Origin: Phycisphaerales bacterium UBA1845
GTDB lineage: Bacteria; Planctomycetota; Phycisphaerae; UBA1845
Length of the DNA stretch: 29,324 nt
Direction: 5' to 3'
NCBI GenBank assembly: GCA_002338715.1
Contig: DDIR01000045.1
Location: 24,013 to 53,336 of the forward strand
In this document: in pieces, positions 23,932 to 29,324 of the stretch
Layout: each line of letters begins with the position of its first letter
Position numbering within the stretch: the first letter of the stretch is position 1
The notes under the pieces: generated by a model
Database searches by the model: none
What the model saw: only the letters and a program-made list of their open reading frames with translations
What the model was told of the DNA's origin: nothing
Made by a program: the position numbers and the translations under genes

Positions 23932-26724
23932 ATGACGCCCGCGCAGTACCAACGCGTCAGTGAGATCTTTCTCGGTGCGATACGGTTGGATGGCGCCGGG
24001 CGCGACGATTATTTGCGAAGCGCGTGTGGCTCGGACCTGGCTGTCCGCGACAAAGTGCTGGCGATGCTCGCGGAACACGACTCCCCCAAAGTCGATCTTG
24101 AATCGCCGGTGATGGAAGCGTCGCTTCAGATCGATGACCTGTTCGCGCACCTTTCGACGGGTGAAAGCGAACCGGTGCCCGAGCGCCTGGGCAGTTATCA
24201 GATTCTCGAAGTATTGGGCAAAGGCGGAATGGGCGTCGTTTATCGCGCGCAGCAAAAAAACCCCAAACGCACCGTTGCCCTCAAAGCCATTCGCCATGGT
24301 CTATCCAGTTCAAAGGCCATTCAACGCTTTGCCCTTGAAGCGGAAGCGCTCGCGCGACTTCAACATCCCGGGATTGCCCAGATTTTCGAAGCCGGCGCGG
24401 ATGTTGGCGCCAGTGATCGAGACGTGAAGCAGCCGTTCTTCGCGATGGAATTGGTGGAGGGTGAACCGCTAACCCATTATGCCGAGACGCATCAACTCAA
24501 CCTTCGACAAAAAGTGGCGCTCTTGGCGCAGGTTTGCGAGGCGGTCCATCATGCCCATACCAAAGGCGTTATCCACCGAGACCTGAAACCAAGCAATATC
24601 CTCGTCGACGCAACCGGCCGCAGCAAGGTGCTGGACTTTGGTGTTGCCCGCGTTCTGGATGACAATGCCGCAACGCTCACGGCAGAAACGAATCCGAGTC
24701 AACTGATCGGCACGCTGCGATACATGAGTCCTGAGCAGGTCGCTGGAGACACGGGCCATGTCGATACCCGGTGCGATGTCTATGCGTTGGGGGTCATCGG
24801 TTATGAACTCATCGGAGGTCAGCCGCCGTACGATCTGGTTGACATGAACATACCGCAGGCTTCGCGCGTGATCAGCGACGCGAATCCGCAACGTCTTTCG
24901 CAAGTCGAACGTCGGGCGGCTGGCGATCTTGAGGCAATCATTCATAAGGCGCTGGAAAAGGAGGCGGACCGTCGTTATCCGACGGCCGGTGAACTCGCAG
25001 CCGACTTGAAACGGTTTCTTGCCAACGAGCCGGTGGTTGCGCGTCCGCCGACGCTTGCGTATCAGATTTCAAAGTTTTCAAAAAGGCATCGGTTGGCCGT
25101 CATGGCGATGCTGGCTGCTTGCCTGGCTGTCGTCATTGGAATTGCCGGTCTGATCCGTGGGGGAATCATCGCGGCGAACGAACGCAGCGAAGCGCAACGG
25201 CAATACCGAATCGCGCAGGCCATCAATGGTTTTTTGAATGATGACCTGCTTGCGCTGGCCGACCCACTCGCGGAACCCAATGGCGACTTGACGGTGAAGG
25301 AGGCGTTGGATCGGGCGTCGCGATCGGTTGCGTCAAGGTTTGCCAAGCGCGACGAAGTGCGTGCTGCAATTGAAGCGACGCTGGGCCGCACGTACATGGC
25401 CCTCGGGGAATACGCCAAAGCCGAGCACCATCTAACAGAAGCCGAGTCGATCCTGCATTCTATCTACGAGACAGACGACCCCCATGCATTGGCCGCCAAC
25501 GGTCCGATGATCGAACTGCTTCGACGTACCGGTCGACTTGATGAGGCTCGAACGCTGGGCGAAGCGACGTTGGATGCGCTGAAGGAATCAGTTGGCCTTG
25601 AACATGTCGATACGTTGTCGGCGATGGATGCGTTGGGCATGGTGCTGCTGGAGCAAGGCGATTTTGAAGCGGCGGAACATTTGTTTTCGCAGGCGCTGAC
25701 AACGCTGGAACAGGTCGAACCCGACGGCGAGTTGGCGATGCGTGTTCGCGGGAGCCTTTCCGACGCGTACAAGTGGCAAGGGCGCATCGACGAGGCGACG
25801 CCACTGAACGAGTCGCTTGCCGCCGATGCACGCGAGCGGTGGGGCGAAAATGACGCGCGCACCGCGATCGCGCTCAACAAGCTGGCGACGTTGTATCTGC
25901 GGAAATATCGGTTCGAAGATGCACGTTCGCTATTTGAAGATGCGGTCGAAATCGCCGCACCGATTTTGGGCGATTCGCATCCCGAAGTCCTGACGATCAA
26001 GAGCAACCTTGGCACCACGCTCATGAATTTGAGACGCTACGAGGAAGCGGCTGACCTGCTCGCCGACACGTACGAACAAACCAAACAGTCGCTCGGTGAT
26101 AAGAACCTGGACGTGATCATCAACGGTCAAACTTTGGGGACGGCTTATCGCTATCTTCATCGGTTTGACGATGCCCGTCAGGTGTTTGAGGAAACGGTCG
26201 CTGCCGCCGACGCAACGCTGGGCAAGGAACATCCCCAATCGTTGTACGCCCGATCGTATCTCGGCTTGACCCTAATTGACCTGCGCGAATTTGAAGCGGC
26301 AGAACCACTGCTTCAGGAATCGCTCCAACTGTATCGCGAGACGGCTGGCGATAACCACCCCAACACCCTGCATGCTGAAAATGATCTGGCCAAGCTCTTT
26401 GTGGAAATGGAACGGTTCGAAGAGGCGGAAGAGATCTATCTGCGAATCATCGCTGCCGCCAGTGATGAGACCGCGTCGGCGAATACCATCCGGGCGATTT
26501 TTCAGACAGCATATGGACGCTGCCTTACAGCGATGGAACGATTCGACGACGCCGAAGCGCAATTGATCGCAGCCGACAATTTTCTGTCCACGTCGCGGTG
26601 GGCTGAGGAGACGTACGGGCGTGACGCGATCGAAGCACTCGTGAACTTGTACGCGCAAACCAACCAGACCGAATTGTTGGAAAAACATCGCGAACGATTG
26701 GCCGCGATCGCCTCTGAGGAATGA
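23932..26724 (+). CDS. Transmembrane Ser/Thr protein kinase with C-terminal TPR repeats
   Basis: A 930-residue protein. An N-terminal helical segment (1-80, EIFLGAIRLDGAGRDDYLRSAC type) precedes a Hanks-type kinase domain from about 87. It has a Gly-rich loop GKGGMG (96-101), ATP-binding Lys118, HRDLKPSN (215-222) with catalytic Asp217, DFG (235-237) and an activation-segment GTLRYMSPEQ; all catalytic residues are present. A single membrane segment (about 388-409) separates the cytoplasmic kinase from roughly 500 residues of TPR/kinesin-light-chain-like repeats (ALGEYAKAEHHLTEAE, EQGDFEAAEHLFSQAL, DLREFEAAEPLLQESLQLY) probably facing the periplasm. It is co-translated with the sigma factor at a 0-nt gap. 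It likely phosphorylates that sigma factor or other proteins in response to a ligand or protein partner bound by the TPRs. Confidence 0.93.
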   Translation: MTPAQYQRVSEIFLGAIRLDGAGRDDYLRSACGSDLAVRDKVLAMLAEHDSPKVDLESPVMEASLQIDDLFAHLSTGESEPVPERLGSYQILEVLGKGGMGVVYRAQQKNPKRTVALKAIRHGLSSSKAIQRFALEAEALARLQHPGIAQIFEAGADVGASDRDVKQPFFAMELVEGEPLTHYAETHQLNLRQKVALLAQVCEAVHHAHTKGVIHRDLKPSNILVDATGRSKVLDFGVARVLDDNAATLTAETNPSQLIGTLRYMSPEQVAGDTGHVDTRCDVYALGVIGYELIGGQPPYDLVDMNIPQASRVISDANPQRLSQVERRAAGDLEAIIHKALEKEADRRYPTAGELAADLKRFLANEPVVARPPTLAYQISKFSKRHRLAVMAMLAACLAVVIGIAGLIRGGIIAANERSEAQRQYRIAQAINGFLNDDLLALADPLAEPNGDLTVKEALDRASRSVASRFAKRDEVRAAIEATLGRTYMALGEYAKAEHHLTEAESILHSIYETDDPHALAANGPMIELLRRTGRLDEARTLGEATLDALKESVGLEHVDTLSAMDALGMVLLEQGDFEAAEHLFSQALTTLEQVEPDGELAMRVRGSLSDAYKWQGRIDEATPLNESLAADARERWGENDARTAIALNKLATLYLRKYRFEDARSLFEDAVEIAAPILGDSHPEVLTIKSNLGTTLMNLRRYEEAADLLADTYEQTKQSLGDKNLDVIINGQTLGTAYRYLHRFDDARQVFEETVAAADATLGKEHPQSLYARSYLGLTLIDLREFEAAEPLLQESLQLYRETAGDNHPNTLHAENDLAKLFVEMERFEEAEEIYLRIIAAASDETASANTIRAIFQTAYGRCLTAMERFDDAEAQLIAADNFLSTSRWAEETYGRDAIEALVNLYAQTNQTELLEKHRERLAAIASEE

Positions 26725-26745
26725 TAACTGGTTGATTTGCCCACG

Positions 26746-27423
26746 CTACGTTTTGTCTGTTGAACGATTGGATGCGAATTCAAATGCGTAGCGGGCGAGT
26801 TCCTGTGCGTTGCGCAGTTCGAGCTTGCGTTTGATGCGTTCCTTGTAGTTGTCCACGGTCTTGATGCTCAGGTGGAGTTGTTCGGCGATTTCGCGCGACG
26901 TGCGCCCCATGCCTGTCAGACGAAGCGTTTCCAATTCGCGATCGCTGAGCTGCTCGATCGACGGTGCTTGAGACTTGCGGCCATTGTGCGCCGCTCGATG
27001 CAAGAGGAAGTCGGTCATCCGCTCGCTCAGTACCACCTTGCCGTCAGCCACCCGTCGGATGGCGTCGATGATGCGGTCAGCCGCTTCTTCTTTCATGATG
27101 TACCCGAGCGCGCCAATCTGAAGCGCCCGCTCGGCGTAGACCTGTTCGTCGTACATCGATAGCAAGAGCAGCTTGACGTCCGGGGCGACGTGTCGAAGGT
27201 CAGCCGCCAACTCCAACCCGCTGTCTTTTCCCATCGCGAGATCGAGCACGGCCACATCGGGTTTTTCTTTGATGATCGCCTCCCGCGCGGTTTCCACATC
27301 CATCGCCGTGCCGCAGACTTTGAGGCCGGCTTCGTTGTCGATGAGACGCGCAAGACCGTCGGTGACAATCGGATGATCGTCCATCAAAAATATTCGAAGG
27401 GTTCGTTTCGCGTTTTCGGTCAT
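26746..27423 (-). CDS. NarL/FixJ-family response regulator
   Basis: A 225-residue protein. The receiver domain (about 8-125) has acidic Asp15/Asp16, phosphoacceptor Asp61 in VLDLAM, Ser89 and Lys111. A linker leads to a LuxR-type helix-turn-helix (QLSDRELETLRLTGMGRTSREIAEQLHLSIKTVDNYKERIKRKL). Its start overlaps the stop of the upstream histidine kinase gene (ATGA), so this is a cognate pair and the protein is a transcription regulator phosphorylated by that kinase. Target genes are unknown. It is convergent with the Ser/Thr kinase gene, 21 nt apart. Confidence 0.94.
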   Translation of the reverse strand: MTENAKRTLRIFLMDDHPIVTDGLARLIDNEAGLKVCGTAMDVETAREAIIKEKPDVAVLDLAMGKDSGLELAADLRHVAPDVKLLLLSMYDEQVYAERALQIGALGYIMKEEAADRIIDAIRRVADGKVVLSERMTDFLLHRAAHNGRKSQAPSIEQLSDRELETLRLTGMGRTSREIAEQLHLSIKTVDNYKERIKRKLELRNAQELARYAFEFASNRSTDKT

Positions 27424-28715
27424 TTTTCATCGCCCATCGGAAACTCAACATGGACCCGCACGCCGCTGCCAACCGATGACTCGATGGCGATCGAACCGCG
27501 CAGAATGTCTGCACGGTACCGCATCAGTTGCAAGCCAGCGCCTTCGGTTTCGGTGCGGTTCGTTTCTTCAAATCCGCCCCCATCGTCGATGACCGACAGC
27601 GCGATCCTACCGTCACTGGTTGCAAGTCGTATGTCGATGTTTTTCGCGTGACCATGACGAACGGCATTGGTGACGGCTTCGCGGACGATGCCGTAAATCT
27701 GCACGTTTTGCGATTCGTTCGGGAGATTCGGCGCACCTGTCGCATCGACATTAACCCGACAACCGCTACGGGCGTGGGTGTCAACCGCCAAGGCATCCAG
27801 CGCGTGCTTGAGTTCGTCGCGACTCATTTTGGAAGGATACAAACCGCGAACGATATTGCGCAGCGCGACCGAGGTGGCTGTGGCCTGCTGCGTTAATTCT
27901 TCGGCGCGTTGGCGGGCGTCGTCGGGAAGTTGCCGCTCGAGCGTCTTCGCCCCCAATGCCAGTCCGGTCAAGCGCTGCCCAAGGTCGTCGTGCAGATAAC
28001 CCGCGATGCGGCGCTGCTCTTCGGAAGCGATCGTCAGAATTTCCTGTTCGAGTTCGCGACGGCGCTCCACTTCGTTGTGCAGTTGCGCGTTTCGATCCGC
28101 AAGCTCAGCCGTTCGATCGCTGACCCGTTCTTCGAGCGATGCGTGCGCATCTTCCACCGCCCGCTGCGAGCGAACGATGGCTGCAAGGAGCCAACCCACG
28201 CCCCACGCACCGCATGCAAGAATCAAACCCGCCAGCCAGAGATGCCCCATCGATCCGGACGATCCGAAATGACCATGGTTGGCCGACTCCATTTCAGATG
28301 CGAGATGCGAACGCAGGTGATCGAGTCGTGTTGCAAACACCTTGAATGATTCGTCGTCTCTGTCGCCCGGAGAATTCGACGCCTCCTGTTTATCGCGCAA
28401 ATTGCGCCACGCTTCGACGAACGCGGTGATGTCCGAATCGTTTGAATCGGATGGCAGGTCTTCCAGCAGATGCGCGATGTCGTCTTCAATTGTTTCAAGT
28501 CGATCGCGCCAGTCGGGCTGCAAGAGCGTCGCTTGTATATCTGCAATCAGTCGATGCGTTTCGACACGATGGGCGGCTACGTGCGCTTCCTCCCGATGTT
28601 GTTGGAGGTGACGCCAACTGAACAGGGCGGTTAACGCGGCGCATGTGATCGCCGAGACTGCGCTGAGCAGATAAACATTTCGAAGCAGGTATTTGCCAGA
28701 CATTCGTGCGGCCAT
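27420..28715 (-). CDS. Membrane sensor histidine kinase (HisKA_3, NarX/DegS-like)
   Basis: A 431-residue protein from the chosen ATG at 28715, which follows GGGAA by 4 nt; 28703 and 28730 are alternatives. Two membrane helices (about 11-33 and 157-182) flank a helical periplasmic sensor region of about 120 residues with no recognised ligand motif. A coiled coil (VEDAHASLEERVSDRTAELADRNAQLHNEVERRRELEQE) leads to the H-box EEQRRIAGYLHDDLGQRL with phospho-acceptor His242, then an ATPase domain with N-box REAVTNAVRHGHA, G1 DDGGGF and G2 GAGLQLMRYRADILRG. The gene overlaps the downstream NarL-type regulator, its phosphotransfer partner. Confidence 0.92.
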   Translation of the reverse strand: MAARMSGKYLLRNVYLLSAVSAITCAALTALFSWRHLQQHREEAHVAAHRVETHRLIADIQATLLQPDWRDRLETIEDDIAHLLEDLPSDSNDSDITAFVEAWRNLRDKQEASNSPGDRDDESFKVFATRLDHLRSHLASEMESANHGHFGSSGSMGHLWLAGLILACGAWGVGWLLAAIVRSQRAVEDAHASLEERVSDRTAELADRNAQLHNEVERRRELEQEILTIASEEQRRIAGYLHDDLGQRLTGLALGAKTLERQLPDDARQRAEELTQQATATSVALRNIVRGLYPSKMSRDELKHALDALAVDTHARSGCRVNVDATGAPNLPNESQNVQIYGIVREAVTNAVRHGHAKNIDIRLATSDGRIALSVIDDGGGFEETNRTETEGAGLQLMRYRADILRGSIAIESSVGSGVRVHVEFPMGDEK

Positions 28716-28891
28716 CGCGTTCCCACACATCATAACGCATCCGAAGGCGGCTGCGATCCAGCACGCACTCAAATCACAGCGATGTGGGAAACTCCCCCAC
28801 AACAAACAGGTTGGGTTTCCATCTGGTGTCGGAATGCGTGGGCGCTATCATTGCCGATCATGCGCAATGGGAGGGAGAGGGATTGCCAACC

Positions 28892-29324
28892 GTGACCAAA
28901 CCACGTACACCGCGAATGGATGCATCCAGCCACAACCCGTCAACCGAAGCCGCCTTCACGCTGGTCGAGCTTCTGGTTGTGGTTTCCATCATCGCTTTGC
29001 TGATTGCGATCCTGTTGCCTTCGCTGAAGGGGGCCAGGGACCAGGCCAAAGCCACCCTCTGCCTGAGCAACGTGCGCCAGATGGGAATTGCCTCGGCGAT
29101 GTATTCGGACAGCAACAACGACTATTACCCCTTGACCAAGCACGGCGAACAGGATGCGGTGTGGATCAAGACGCTTCAGCCGTACGCGGGAAACGATTTG
29201 CTTTTTCGCTGCCCATCGGACCGCAGCACCGATTGGTTCAACCCGACGGACCCGCCCGACGTCCAGCTCGAAAATGACCGCAAGAGCAGCTACGGGGTGA
29301 ACATCTATTTCTCGCCGGAGGTAC
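28892..29324 (+). CDS. Type II secretion pseudopilin-like protein (3' partial)
   Basis: The frame runs off the window end; 144 codons are visible. The prepilin N-terminal segment FTLVELLVVVSIIALLIAILLPSLKGARDQAK follows a short leader, with the conserved Glu five residues into the mature protein and cleavage expected after Ala (AA-FTLVE) where Gly is usual. NVRQMGIASAMYSDSNNDYYP and FRCPSD follow, typical of the planctomycete pseudopilin-like proteins that end in an H-X9-DG motif (not reached here). A GTG start at 28892 is chosen because GGGAGGGAGAGG lies upstream; ATG 28916 is an alternative that leaves a short leader without basic residues. The protein would be processed by a prepilin peptidase and inserted in the inner membrane or secretion pseudopilus. 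Confidence 0.85.
   Translation, partial: MTKPRTPRMDASSHNPSTEAAFTLVELLVVVSIIALLIAILLPSLKGARDQAKATLCLSNVRQMGIASAMYSDSNNDYYPLTKHGEQDAVWIKTLQPYAGNDLLFRCPSDRSTDWFNPTDPPDVQLENDRKSSYGVNIYFSPEV

Noticed and set aside
28693..29277. Plus-strand open frame of 194 codons at the window end
   Set aside because: The frame beginning at 28892 encodes a classic pseudopilin segment (FTLVELLVVVSII); this other frame over the same DNA is a shadow.
1..29324. Mobile element, prophage, CRISPR array, tRNA or rRNA
   Set aside because: No transposase, integrase or phage genes, no regularly spaced repeats, and no cloverleaf or rRNA-like sequence was recognised on reading both strands; a covariance-model scan was not possible.

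Overview
This 29.3 kb window looks chromosomal and comes from a moderately GC-rich Gram-negative-type bacterium, most likely a planctomycete and possibly Phycisphaerae. Four lines point there: large secreted proteins ending in a dockerin-like module with paired Asp-rich loops, a PF07638-type ECF sigma factor abutting a Ser/Thr kinase with TPRs, a pseudopilin with an FTLVELLVV leader, and a bacterial alpha-2-macroglobulin. The lineage is inferred from gene content only; there is no rRNA or other marker here.

Layout. 1-1788 is the 3' end of a secreted multidomain protein, closed by a perfect 14-bp-stem terminator. 2114-6782 is a tight plus-strand operon for carrier-protein-mediated amino acid synthesis: lysW, lysX, lysY/argC, a stand-alone class II glutamine amidotransferase, lysZ and lysJ. 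6810-8624 (minus) is a DUF4139-type exported protein, divergent from a thioester alpha-2-macroglobulin at 8840-12988. 13024-23064 holds three large secreted proteins with C-terminal dockerin-like modules: a parallel beta-helix protein, a VCBS/FG-GAP propeller protein and a 1521-residue repeat-rich surface protein. A 750-nt gap at 15199-15951 contains an orphan intrinsic terminator. 23362-26724 is an ECF sigma/Ser-Thr kinase pair, and 26746-28715 (minus) a NarL-type two-component pair. 28892 to the window end is a truncated pseudopilin gene.

How the genes work together. In the lys operon, LysW is a small acidic carrier whose C-terminal Glu side chain normally bears the growing amino acid: LysX attaches it, LysZ phosphorylates it, LysY reduces it and LysJ aminates it. 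Two things stand out. This LysW ends in EDWGQ instead of the usual EDWGE, so the attachment carboxylate would be blocked as an amide. The operon also contains an extra Cys2 glutaminase-fold enzyme, with its reading frame 2 nt after lysY and overlapping lysZ. The simplest joint explanation is that this enzyme deamidates the terminal Gln of LysW to Glu, as Dop does for Pup-Gln before PafA ligation. An alternative is that it cleaves the gamma-glutamyl amide at the end of the pathway, replacing LysK, which is absent from the window. This is the most interesting candidate for an undescribed system here, and it is an inference. The rest of the window is cell-envelope, secreted and signalling content.
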